The notes beneath the pieces are model-generated. The model was not told where the DNA came from. It made no database searches and saw only the letters and a list, made by a program, of their open reading frames with translations. Made by a program: the position numbers and the translations under genes. DNA of 64,000 nt from Anthropogastromicrobium aceti (GTDB taxonomy: Bacteria > Bacillota > Clostridia > Lachnospirales > Lachnospiraceae), in the NCBI RefSeq assembly GCF_025567095.1, contig NZ_JAOQJH010000002.1. One strand, written 5' to 3'. Of the stretch, positions 50,416-59,371 are shown piece by piece (the first letter of the stretch is position 1; each line of letters begins with the position of its first letter).

Positions 50416-52335
50416 TACATATTTTTCCATATTCTCTTGATAAAATTTTACACTATTTTCTGAATAGAAAAAGCTTGCAAGTTGATATGAGATAAGAAAA
50501 AGCTTTCTTCGCCAATTTTGGTATTCTTCTTTTTTATCAACTTCTTCTTTTTCTAATTCATATAAACTCCAACAAATATCATATAGAAAAAAATCAACAT
50601 CCTCTATGGTATCATTTAATAATGCTTTTATAATTTTCTTATCCTTTTGCATTGATTGTCTATATAATTTATGATCACCCAATAAATTAACCAATCCGGT
50701 TGTTATCACAACATAACCTCTATAAGGAATTTGAGTACGTTTCATTTGTAACTCAAAAGACTCATACAACGCTTGATAAATCTGTTTTGCGCACTCATAC
50801 TCACCAGATTTTTCAAGTTTATCTGCAATATTCCCAGCTAGACTCCCCTCCTCTATCTGGAACACCCACATATTCCATTTTTCCAGCGGAAGTTCTGGCA
50901 TTGTACAGGACAACGCCTCTTTTAACATTCGCAGATATTCATCTGAGGCCAACTTCTCTCGCTTATACAAAATATTGCTTTCCATAAACAGCACTTCCTG
51001 CCGATTTAATGGCACGTTCACATCCAGTTTTTCCTTAAAGCTCTGAAAACTTTCCCATGCGTTATCCCATTCTTCGCGTATAATGAAGTCAACAATTTCC
51101 TGTCTCTGGTGCAGCACTTCCAGCGAATCAGTCTCAAGTAACAGCTGCCCTTCTAGTCCCGTCTTATGATAAAACTGCATGAGCATTTCATAATTTCTGC
51201 CAGAAGGTCGATGCGTCCCCGCCTCTATTTTCTCTATCTGTCGCGCAGTCAGATGGTCTGGATTCGCAGCCGATACCTTTGCCGCTGACAATCCCATTGC
51301 TTTTCTAAGCATTTTAAGTGTCAGTCCAATTTCATGCGTATTGCTGACACTAATGCTCTGCCACATTCTCTTTTTAGGGTGCGAAAACAACCGATATAAT
51401 TCCTCAAATGTCTTGAGAAATTCTGTTACCTCTGTCTCTTCTTCCTTGTATTTCTGATCCTCTTTTCCTTTTACGCTAATGCATTCTAACACATTAAGCA
51501 GTTCTTCCAAAACAAAAACAACATAACGCTGTGAGTACTGATGTCTGAGTAGCTCAAGTGCTTCCATTCCATATGAAAACGCTTTTTCTTCATTGCCTGC
51601 ATACAATTCGAATTTCATTCCAAGAAGTGCCACCTGTGGATAAATCAATATCTGAACCTTTGGTTCAAACTTTGCCTGTTTTACATAGTCGGCTACCTTC
51701 TTGTGCATCTGCATAGCTTCATCTGTCTTACCGATAAGAAGCAGACAATTTGCCAGAAGCAAAATACTTTCCAACTCACAGGGAGCCAGTAAAAACTTTG
51801 ACAGCTTCTTTTTTTCCCATCCATCGGGTAATGTACATAGTACCGTCTGCTGTGCGCTTTCCACCAGATTTTCTCCCTCTGATTTTTCACGTTCAACGTC
51901 AACGCTCTTGCTCTCAAAACTTTTTTTGTACGCCTGCATCAGAAGAATGGTCTGCATTTTCCTTAAAAACTGCTCTTCAAATGGCGTTTTTTTTCGATAC
52001 TTTTTCTGATACGTTTCTAGTAATTGCTGTGCTTTCTGCGGCTGCTCAAAAATGATCAGACAGATATCCTCGCGGTCTCTCCATCCGTTCAATTCTCTTG
52101 CATCTGCCATTACCTCAAAATATTCAGTCGGCACACCTAGTCTTTGCAGCAGATAGTCACCTATCATTTTCTTCCATGGTATGTCGCCATTTTCCATTTT
52201 CCTAAGCTCAGTTCTGGTGCAGACACCTCTTGATATTTTTTGTTCAGAGATGCCGCTGCGGCATCGTTCCTTATACATGAATTTTCCGCAATATTGGTTG
52301 TACCGCCGCAGCCATAGTAATTCCTCTTTGTTCAT
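50410..52335 (-). CDS. Large double HTH-TPR regulator (RRNPP/Rgg-like)
   Basis: A 641-residue regulator with an unusual repeated plan: an XRE-like helix-turn-helix (about 15-70; SEQKISRGVCTRTELRKMEN), a TPR-like helical region (about 95-320), a second XRE helix-turn-helix (about 333-395; GLTLKMLRKAMGLSAAKVSA, then TARQIEKIEAGTHRPSGRN), and more TPR-like helices to the end. Known single-unit relatives (Rgg, PlcR, Rap) bind short re-imported peptides. It starts 6 bp after the GH2 stop codon with no clear ribosome site, so it may be expressed by read-through from the galactoside operon. Confidence 0.8.
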   Translation of the reverse strand: MNKEELLWLRRYNQYCGKFMYKERCRSGISEQKISRGVCTRTELRKMENGDIPWKKMIGDYLLQRLGVPTEYFEVMADARELNGWRDREDICLIIFEQPQKAQQLLETYQKKYRKKTPFEEQFLRKMQTILLMQAYKKSFESKSVDVEREKSEGENLVESAQQTVLCTLPDGWEKKKLSKFLLAPCELESILLLANCLLLIGKTDEAMQMHKKVADYVKQAKFEPKVQILIYPQVALLGMKFELYAGNEEKAFSYGMEALELLRHQYSQRYVVFVLEELLNVLECISVKGKEDQKYKEEETEVTEFLKTFEELYRLFSHPKKRMWQSISVSNTHEIGLTLKMLRKAMGLSAAKVSAANPDHLTARQIEKIEAGTHRPSGRNYEMLMQFYHKTGLEGQLLLETDSLEVLHQRQEIVDFIIREEWDNAWESFQSFKEKLDVNVPLNRQEVLFMESNILYKREKLASDEYLRMLKEALSCTMPELPLEKWNMWVFQIEEGSLAGNIADKLEKSGEYECAKQIYQALYESFELQMKRTQIPYRGYVVITTGLVNLLGDHKLYRQSMQKDKKIIKALLNDTIEDVDFFLYDICWSLYELEKEEVDKKEEYQNWRRKLFLISYQLASFFYSENSVKFYQENMEKYVS

Positions 52336-52341
52336 ATATTA

Positions 52342-54696
52342 TTATTCAATCCACACTCTTTTATCTAATGCCGGGCAGCTGATGCATACCTTTACATCTT
52401 CTTTTGGCTTTACATAGACAATCAATCTGCCATTGTGTGTCTTTCTGTGTGACTCGCAGTATGGCGTTAGGTCTGCTAAATCACCGTTTTCTAGTCCGAG
52501 AAGTGTTCCTCCTATTACCTCTGCCGTGATTTCTAGATCTTCTGCCGCAAGAACACCATTTTCATCGGTAAGTGAAACCTCGATCTGCATCACTTCTTCC
52601 TTATTTATAGTTTCTTCTGCATGCCATACATTTGCAGACAGCTCGACTGCTTTTCCTGCTGTCTGAATGCTGCACTCGGCTTCGCCGCACACTGCCTTAA
52701 GTACACCTGGCTCATAAGCAAAACGCCATTCGGTGCAGCCTTCTTTTTCAAGATATGTTCCATCGTGCAATGACTTTTCACCATCAATACCAACTATACT
52801 AAGAGAAATAGTTTCTTTTTGCACATTTGTGAAGACGCGTACAACGACATTTTCTCCGTCTGTATAATTCCAATGTGCATTCCACGGTCTCCACTCATGC
52901 TCATCACCATCATCTGGTCGTGTCAGGATACAAGCAAATGGTTCTGTGCTCCAGAATGCCTTTCTTCTATAGAAGCCCGGCTTTTCAAATCCTGCAAGAT
53001 CCATTAAACCAGCTGATGAACCATGAATCGGCCATCCATGTGCCTCTCCAAGATAATCAATTCCTGTCCACAAAAACTGTCCGCTGATATATGCATTGTC
53101 GCGCACCGCACACCACTGCTCGTAGCCGCCGCCGTTTTCGCTGCCTAAAAATGGCTTGTCTGGAAAACGTTTGTGGCTTTCCTCATACAGATGCTCTTTA
53201 TAATTGTAGCCCACAACATCAAGTGCATCAAAAAATCCAATATGAGATGACAGCTCTGGGAAGGCTGCTGCCAATGTAACTGGTCTTGTGGTATCCTGTG
53301 TGCGCACAATCGCTGCCAATTCCTTTGCAATTACGCTAAGTCGCTCAGCATTAGGCTTATTCGGGTCATACTGACGCTCCTTTGCCGGCTTGTTGGCATC
53401 GTTGTTTCCTGTCATGGTTTCAAATAGTGGATGGCAATATGGGTCATTCGGGTAGTCGATCTCATTTCCAATGCTCCACATAACGATGCTTGGATGGTTG
53501 CGGTCACGGCGTACCATATCGGCGAGATCACGCTCATGCCACTCTGGGAAATCTTCTGCGTAGCCCTCATGCTTTGGCGGATATACATTATGACCGGTAG
53601 ACCACTTATTCTTCGGATTTTCCCACTCATCGAATGCCTCATCCATCATTAAAAGTCCAATCTCATCACAAAGATCATACAGCTCTGGCATATGAGGATT
53701 ATGACTGCAGCGGATTGCATTGCAGCCGCCTTCCTTCAATTTAAGCAGTCTGCGAAGCCATACCTCACGATACATTGCTGCACCAAGACAGCCGCCATCA
53801 TGATGAACACATACACCCTTAAACTTTGTTTCCTTTCCATTCAGGAAAAAGCCTTGATCAGCATCAAATGAAAATGTTCTGATACCAACGCGCTCTTTAT
53901 CTAATACAATCACATTTTCATCTTCTTTTTCAAATGAAATGCAAAGCTCATATAATGATGGTGATTCACAAGACCAAAGCTTTGGTTTTCCAATCATTCC
54001 ATTTAAATAGAAGGTTTTCTTCTCATGTGCCTCCATTGCAGCAGGTACTCTAGCAAAAACAACTGACTCCTCATCACTTCCACATAGCTTTAGACTAGCA
54101 GTCAATGTTCCAATCACACGCTCATCCAGCTCATTTACAATCTCTGCATCTGCACAAACAGCCGCTGACTGCTCATCTGCTCTTGACACATTAAAGGCAA
54201 CACCATTCCATACAGCATGAACCTGCTCCTCCACTACAAGGTATGCCTTGCGGTAAATACCAGAGCCTGTAAACCAGCGTGAATCTGCTAAATCAGTATG
54301 GCATACACGCACAGTAATCTCATTATCAATCGTGCCAAACTGAACAAAGTCAGTAATATCATAGCTGATCTGTGTATAACCATAAGGACGCTTTCCAATG
54401 TGATAGCTGTTGCACCATATTCTACTATTTTTATAGATTCCATCAAATACAACTCTCACGCGCTTTCCCTTATATGCTTCTGGAAGTGAAAAACGCACGC
54501 GATACCAGCCAATGCCGCCGCTTAAATATCCAGTTCCGCTGGAATTAGTCTGCTCAAACGGCATGTGAACGGACCAGTCATGCGGCAGCGTAACGCTAGT
54601 CCACGCACTGTCATCATAGCCCTTGTACCAGCCTTCCGGTACCTCGCCGTAGTGAAACTTCCAGTTCTCGTTCAGTGTAATATATGTTCTATCCAT
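52342..54696 (-). CDS. GH2 beta-galactosidase/beta-glycosidase
   Basis: A 784-residue cytoplasmic GH2 enzyme without the LacZ small-chain domain, of the BIG2/DUF4982-bearing kind. It has the jelly-roll start (LNENWKFHYGEVPEGWY, LPHDWSVHMPFE), the barrel motifs FKGVCVHHDGGCLG and CNAIRCSHNPHMPELYDLCD, acid/base Glu in VMWSIGNEIDYP and nucleophile Glu in FLGSENGGG. Substrate is probably a beta-galactoside imported by the neighbouring ABC system; beta-glucuronidase is less likely. It follows GH35 after a terminator-like hairpin that leaves no space for its own promoter. Confidence 0.9.
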   Translation of the reverse strand: MDRTYITLNENWKFHYGEVPEGWYKGYDDSAWTSVTLPHDWSVHMPFEQTNSSGTGYLSGGIGWYRVRFSLPEAYKGKRVRVVFDGIYKNSRIWCNSYHIGKRPYGYTQISYDITDFVQFGTIDNEITVRVCHTDLADSRWFTGSGIYRKAYLVVEEQVHAVWNGVAFNVSRADEQSAAVCADAEIVNELDERVIGTLTASLKLCGSDEESVVFARVPAAMEAHEKKTFYLNGMIGKPKLWSCESPSLYELCISFEKEDENVIVLDKERVGIRTFSFDADQGFFLNGKETKFKGVCVHHDGGCLGAAMYREVWLRRLLKLKEGGCNAIRCSHNPHMPELYDLCDEIGLLMMDEAFDEWENPKNKWSTGHNVYPPKHEGYAEDFPEWHERDLADMVRRDRNHPSIVMWSIGNEIDYPNDPYCHPLFETMTGNNDANKPAKERQYDPNKPNAERLSVIAKELAAIVRTQDTTRPVTLAAAFPELSSHIGFFDALDVVGYNYKEHLYEESHKRFPDKPFLGSENGGGYEQWCAVRDNAYISGQFLWTGIDYLGEAHGWPIHGSSAGLMDLAGFEKPGFYRRKAFWSTEPFACILTRPDDGDEHEWRPWNAHWNYTDGENVVVRVFTNVQKETISLSIVGIDGEKSLHDGTYLEKEGCTEWRFAYEPGVLKAVCGEAECSIQTAGKAVELSANVWHAEETINKEEVMQIEVSLTDENGVLAAEDLEITAEVIGGTLLGLENGDLADLTPYCESHRKTHNGRLIVYVKPKEDVKVCISCPALDKRVWIE

Positions 54697-54712
54697 GATT
54701 TTTTCTCCTATT

Positions 54713-54744
54713 AAAAAAGGGCAGACACATTACAATGTCCGCCC
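54713..54744 (-). terminator. Partial terminator between GH35 and GH2 genes
   Basis: GGGCGGACA and TGTCTGCCC with an 8-nt loop and six T on the minus strand; G-U pairs occur only in the minus-strand RNA. Located 16 bp before the GH2 start codon. Confidence 0.85.
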
Positions 54745-54752
54745 CAGCTTCA

Positions 54753-56531
54753 TCAGCCGATATCCGGCTCATCTTTTAAGGTTATTGTTCCTGGCTGTTT
54801 GCCGTCTGTCTCGAATACGACGATTTCATTTCGTCCTTCTTTTAACAGCGGTGCCGGAATATAAAGTCTTTTCTGTGGTCCGATCTCCCAGAATCGTCCC
54901 AGATTAAATCCGTTTAAGAAAATGCATCCCTTACCCCATCCTTCGAAATCGAGGAAGGTATCTCCCTTTTGGTCCACGTCAAGCGTAAAGTGATAAAATG
55001 CCGGAAGTCCCTCTGTATAGCCCTTTGTATAATCGAGCTTTTCGATGTTGTCAAGCGGCAGGCAATACTCTTCCCAGTTTAAGTGAGTGTGACCGTTGAT
55101 CTGTACGTGTCCGTCGATACCTTTTCTCTGATGCTCCATTCTTGGTCCGAAGTTTACGCGTCCCATGTTCTCAACAAGAATATCAAGCGGTGCACCCTTC
55201 TTAAAGGTAACTGGCTTTCCATCTTCCTTCGCAAAATCCTCTCCTGCCTTTGCCTCAGAAAGAAGCTGTCTGTCATAAAGCGTTACAAGCGGTTTCTGAT
55301 CGACAAAGAGATTTGCACGGTCATTTGCCTCATACAAACGGATCTTTTCAAGATTCTGCTCTTTCTCAAGCTTTGTATGGTACAAAATATATCCATAATT
55401 TTGTCCTAAACGCTCCATAGAAGTCGGGAACTTGCATTTTACAGGTGCTGAAAGATCATCAAGAGATTCAAAGAGTCCAACTCTTGCATCATACTGTAAG
55501 GTTCCGTATGCTTTCTTCTCGATCTTTGTGCTGTATGTTACTTCCGGAATCGGTGCATACTTGCGGATAACTTCCTGATAGCGGCGATATTTCTCTGTGA
55601 TATCACCAGACTCTGTAAGTACGCCATCATAATCATAGGAAGTAACATCTGGTGTCAGCTCATCATAATAATTAGATCCATTCATAAAGCCAAAGTTTGT
55701 GCCTCCCTCAAACATGTAAATGTTGACATGGCCAAGCTCAAGCATCTTGTCAAGATCCTTTGTGCTCTCCTCTAAGTTTCCTCTCATATGGCCGCCATTG
55801 CCCCAATGATCAAACCAGCCGACCCAGAACTCGGTACACATTAAAGGACCGCCTTTTGTATACTGCTTCAATATTTCAAAACGCTCCTCGGTGCGTGAAC
55901 CAAAGTTTCCAGTCGGAAGAGCACCTTCTAAGTGACCACAGGAAAGAGACTCATGCATAGGTCCATCTGATGTAACAAGAGGTACAACAGTACCAAAATC
56001 GATCATGATCTGCTTCATTGTCTCAAGATACTCTGTGTCATCACCATAGTAGCCATACTCATTTTCTACCTGCATCATGATGACTGGTCCGCCGTAGTTT
56101 ACCTGAAGCGGTGCCAAAACCTTGAACAGTTCTTTATAATAAGAACGAATATGATCTAAGAACGGCTTATAGCAGCCGCGAAGCTTCATGCCATCCTCTG
56201 CCAAAAGCCAAGCCGGCAGTCCGCCAAACTCCCATTCTGCACAGATATATGGTGATGGACGAATAATCACCCACAGACCTAACTCCTGTGCTGTTTTTAC
56301 AAATTTTGCAATGTCGAGCATTCCGTCAAAATGGAACTCGCCCTTATTTGGTTCATGCATGTTCCAAGGAATGTAAGTCTCAACTGTATTGCATCCCATC
56401 GCCTTTAATTTTTCCAGACGATCCTTCCAATACTCCGGAACTACACGGAAATAGTGGATTCCACCAGAGATGATCTGAAATGGCTTGCCGTCCAGATAAA
56501 AATTGTCTTTGATCTCAAATGTATGTGTCAT
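54753..56531 (-). CDS. GH35 beta-galactosidase
   Basis: A 592-residue cytoplasmic GH35 enzyme. It has the opening FEIKDNFYLDGKPFQIISGG, the barrel motifs GCNTVETYIPWNMHEP and IIRPSPYICAEWEFGGLPAW, the acid/base Glu in MMQVENEYGYYG, and the nucleophile Glu in LMCTEFWVGWFDHWG. The C-terminal GCIFLNGFNLGRFWEIGPQ is the standard ending. It cleaves terminal beta-galactose, often beta-1,3 or beta-1,4 linked. ATG 56531 has GGAG 5 bp upstream; an ATG one codon earlier is too close to it. Confidence 0.95.
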   Translation of the reverse strand: MTHTFEIKDNFYLDGKPFQIISGGIHYFRVVPEYWKDRLEKLKAMGCNTVETYIPWNMHEPNKGEFHFDGMLDIAKFVKTAQELGLWVIIRPSPYICAEWEFGGLPAWLLAEDGMKLRGCYKPFLDHIRSYYKELFKVLAPLQVNYGGPVIMMQVENEYGYYGDDTEYLETMKQIMIDFGTVVPLVTSDGPMHESLSCGHLEGALPTGNFGSRTEERFEILKQYTKGGPLMCTEFWVGWFDHWGNGGHMRGNLEESTKDLDKMLELGHVNIYMFEGGTNFGFMNGSNYYDELTPDVTSYDYDGVLTESGDITEKYRRYQEVIRKYAPIPEVTYSTKIEKKAYGTLQYDARVGLFESLDDLSAPVKCKFPTSMERLGQNYGYILYHTKLEKEQNLEKIRLYEANDRANLFVDQKPLVTLYDRQLLSEAKAGEDFAKEDGKPVTFKKGAPLDILVENMGRVNFGPRMEHQRKGIDGHVQINGHTHLNWEEYCLPLDNIEKLDYTKGYTEGLPAFYHFTLDVDQKGDTFLDFEGWGKGCIFLNGFNLGRFWEIGPQKRLYIPAPLLKEGRNEIVVFETDGKQPGTITLKDEPDIG

Positions 56532-56559
56532 CATTGCTCCTCTTTCTAAATTATGTTAC

Positions 56560-56594
56560 AAAAAAGAGCAGGATGACCAAAGGTCACCCCGCCC
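56560..56594 (-). terminator. Partial terminator between the binding protein and GH35 genes
   Basis: GCGGGGTGACC and GGTCATCCTGC form a stem with a TTT loop and a T6 tail on the minus strand. It lowers read-through after the abundant binding protein. Confidence 0.85.
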
Positions 56595-56639
56595 TTTACG
56601 CGTTTACTGACCCATTACTGTGGGTAGTTACTATTTTTA

Positions 56640-58349
56640 TTATTCTGCGTCACCGTAAACTTCGGTCAGCTGCTTCTGAAGCTCTTCGATAACGATATCC
56701 ATACCTGCATCCTTTAAAGCCTGCTGATACTCAGCAACGATCTCTTCTGCGGTGCCAGTGTACTTACCACTTGCGATCTGCTTCATGTAGTTTGTGTTAA
56801 CCTCACCGATATTGTTGATGTAGGACTGAATGTCATCAACATTTGCAACAAACTTACCATAAGGATAACCAATTGATGCATCTTCTAATTCTTTATACAT
56901 AACATCAATCTTGTCCCAATCCTTTGTAGCGTCACGGATCTCTAACAGATCGTTACGTCCCCACCAGAAGTTAGTTGTAATACCATCAGTATCAGAATTA
57001 TAGGATTCTGGAGTAATACGAAGACCTTCATCGTTTACATCCCACTGAACACCCTTCTGACCATAGTTGATCAGATCGTAGCACTCAGCATCATTTCTCA
57101 GTAAATCATAAACCATCAGAGCTCTCTCTGGGTTCTCAGAACCGTAGGAAACTGCCATTGCACCGTGAGTAATATTCAAAGCAGTAACATTCTTTTCTTC
57201 CTCGCCAAACCAGAAGAATCCAACCTCAGCACCCGGTACGTTCTCTGGAGTCTTACTTACAAGATCAGTCCAAGTCTGAGTATGATGCTGCTCAGCAGCG
57301 GTCTTTCCAATCTTGAAGTCCTCTCTATTATCAGAAGAAGTATTGTTCAGAACGTCTGTCTTCCAAACGCCCATCTCATCCCATTCCTTCATTGTCTTTG
57401 CAAACTCAACCATCATATCTGCATCAGTATAGAATGGGCTAACGATGGTGTACGGGTCATCCTTTGTACCTCCCCATAAAGCTGCTGCTGCAAGACCATC
57501 AATTGCTACGAAATCGCTGTGGGAAGAAACCCAGCCGCCTGCCATAGTTGCATATGCAGTACCATCAGAATCCCAAGGAGTTACGATACCAAGCTCATCC
57601 TTGTGCTCGCATACATACTTGAAATACGTAGTCATATCTTCCCAACTGTGAACGCCATTCTCAAGACCTGCCAGCTTTGCAAAATCAAGACGATATGCAA
57701 AACCATGATTTGTCCACTGTGCGTAGTTATCCTCTGGCATCAGATAAATGTTGTCGTTGTACTTACACAGATCCCAGTCTTCCTGCGGAACAGTCTCATA
57801 AGTAACTGGTGCGTACTTAGCAAGCATTTCCTCGTCTAACTCAAGGAAAGCACCATTCTTTGCGTTTGGCCATGCATCCAACCAGTCAGTAGAAGTTCCA
57901 ACTAAATCTACAGAACCATCCATACGAGCCAGAGTCAGGTTGTAGTTTGACAGACAGTCAGTCCAGCCAATGTAGTAAATCTGCAGCTCTGCGTTAACCT
58001 TCTCTGTCAGGATTGCATTCAGCTCATCTAACATCTTCTGTGTTGCATCGTTTGTCGGTGCATCACCAGGAGTCATGTAATTGATAACTACATGCTCAGA
58101 TGTATCAACATCTGCCCACTTCTCTGCCCAAACATCATCATAATTCGGAACCTCGCCCGTAGTTGCCTCTGCTGCTGCGCTTGTAACCTCTTCTGCTGCT
58201 GCGTTGCTGGACTCTTCCTCTGCTGCTGCGCTTGTAACCTCTTCTGCTGCTGCGCTGCTGGACTCTTCCTCTGCGAATGCCGGCATTGATGCGAACATTG
58301 TTCCAACCATAGATGCTGCCAATGCGGATGCAAGAAACTTCTTCTTCAT
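56640..58349 (-). CDS. ABC sugar-binding protein with repetitive N-terminal linker
   Basis: A 569-residue secreted protein of the LplA/YtcQ-like family-1 binding proteins. The signal peptide spans 1-25 (cleavage after AFA, no lipobox Cys). A 17-residue unit (EEESS, AAA, EEVTSAAA) is repeated twice in the linker (about 26-62). The binding fold follows, with VNAELQIYYIGWTDCLSNYN and PERALMVYDLLRNDAECYDL. It delivers an oligosaccharide, probably a beta-galactoside, to the two permeases encoded upstream. ATG 58349 is chosen because AGGAGG precedes it; the frame extends 30 codons further without support. Confidence 0.92.
   Translation of the reverse strand: MKKKFLASALAASMVGTMFASMPAFAEEESSSAAAEEVTSAAAEEESSNAAAEEVTSAAAEATTGEVPNYDDVWAEKWADVDTSEHVVINYMTPGDAPTNDATQKMLDELNAILTEKVNAELQIYYIGWTDCLSNYNLTLARMDGSVDLVGTSTDWLDAWPNAKNGAFLELDEEMLAKYAPVTYETVPQEDWDLCKYNDNIYLMPEDNYAQWTNHGFAYRLDFAKLAGLENGVHSWEDMTTYFKYVCEHKDELGIVTPWDSDGTAYATMAGGWVSSHSDFVAIDGLAAAALWGGTKDDPYTIVSPFYTDADMMVEFAKTMKEWDEMGVWKTDVLNNTSSDNREDFKIGKTAAEQHHTQTWTDLVSKTPENVPGAEVGFFWFGEEEKNVTALNITHGAMAVSYGSENPERALMVYDLLRNDAECYDLINYGQKGVQWDVNDEGLRITPESYNSDTDGITTNFWWGRNDLLEIRDATKDWDKIDVMYKELEDASIGYPYGKFVANVDDIQSYINNIGEVNTNYMKQIASGKYTGTAEEIVAEYQQALKDAGMDIVIEELQKQLTEVYGDAE
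58167..58270 (-). repeat. 51-bp tandem repeat in the binding-protein linker
   Basis: Two nearly identical 51-bp units code for the Glu/Ser/Ala repeat; the first ends with Ser and the second with Asn in the SSS/SSN position. Copy number could vary by slippage. Confidence 0.8.
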
Positions 58350-58445
58350 ATTAAAATCCTCCTTCTTTGTGCGAGTCTTCTCCTCGCTTGCTTTCTTTGT
58401 TAAGTATCTATTAATGCAGGCTTTCCTGCTATTAATCAAAAATCA

Positions 58446-59357
58446 TTAGCCCTTTACGGCTCCAACTGTGATACCGCCGATAAAGTAGCGCTGTACAAAT
58501 GGATAAATCAGAATAACTGGTCCAGTTGCTAAGATTGCATTTGCCATCTTAAGTCCATTTGACGGAAGATCGGACAAGTCAACATACTGACCTGCTACTG
58601 TACTCTTTAAGCTGTTTACCTTATTTACAACCTTGTACAGAGTATACTGCAATGGATAAACACTCATCTTCTCACTTAAAAACAGTGATGACTGATACCA
58701 CTCATTCCAATAACCAATTGCAAGGAACAAACCGATTGTTGCAAGTGCCGGCTTTAACATTGGAAGAATCAATGCGGTGAAAATCTTCATATCACCAGCT
58801 CCATCAATCTTACCAGACTCGGTGATCTCATGAGGAATAGACTTTACAAAGTTCTTCATTAAAATGATCAGCCAAGATGACATCAGAAGCGGAAGCCATA
58901 CTGCTAAGTAGTTATCCTGCAGCTTGTAGGTCTGTGTCATCATCAGGTAGTACGGAGCCAGACCTGCTGAGAACAGTGTGGTAAAATAGATGTAGAATGA
59001 GATTGCATTGCGGAATGGGAAATCCTTTCTCTGCAAAGCATATCCAGTCATGGAAATGATGCCCAGACCAACGAGTGTACCAGTTAAGGTCATCGTAATA
59101 GTCAGTCCATAAGACTTCCAGATTGCACCACCCTGAAGTACCATCTCATAAGCCTTTGTTGTAAACTGCTTCGGGAACAGCTGTGCTCCTTCTGTACGGA
59201 TCACTTCCTCAGCTGTAAATGAGGTTCCAATAATAATCAGGAATGGTAACACACAAGCCAACGCATAAAGTGTAACTACTACATATCCTATTGTACGGAT
59301 TATGATATCGGAGCGATCCAGCTTGATTTTCGTACCTTTTACTGTCGATTTTGCCAT
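58446..59357 (-). CDS. Carbohydrate ABC permease (LplC/YtcP-type)
   Basis: A 303-residue permease of the MalG class with six helices. The cytoplasmic EAA loop reads EITESGKIDGAGDMKIFTAL followed by ILPMLKPALATIGLF, and the C-terminal PFVQRYFIGGITVGAVKG is typical of the LplC group. It pairs with the next permease. No ATPase gene is in the cluster, so a shared MsmK-like ATPase is expected elsewhere. It lies 14 bp after the LplB-type gene. Confidence 0.93.
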   Translation of the reverse strand: MAKSTVKGTKIKLDRSDIIIRTIGYVVVTLYALACVLPFLIIIGTSFTAEEVIRTEGAQLFPKQFTTKAYEMVLQGGAIWKSYGLTITMTLTGTLVGLGIISMTGYALQRKDFPFRNAISFYIYFTTLFSAGLAPYYLMMTQTYKLQDNYLAVWLPLLMSSWLIILMKNFVKSIPHEITESGKIDGAGDMKIFTALILPMLKPALATIGLFLAIGYWNEWYQSSLFLSEKMSVYPLQYTLYKVVNKVNSLKSTVAGQYVDLSDLPSNGLKMANAILATGPVILIYPFVQRYFIGGITVGAVKG

Positions 59358-59371
59358 TTCTTTCTCCCTCC

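Noticed and set aside
58088..58333. 81-codon Gln-rich minus-strand frame
   Set aside because: It is an out-of-frame reading of the repetitive linker of the binding protein.
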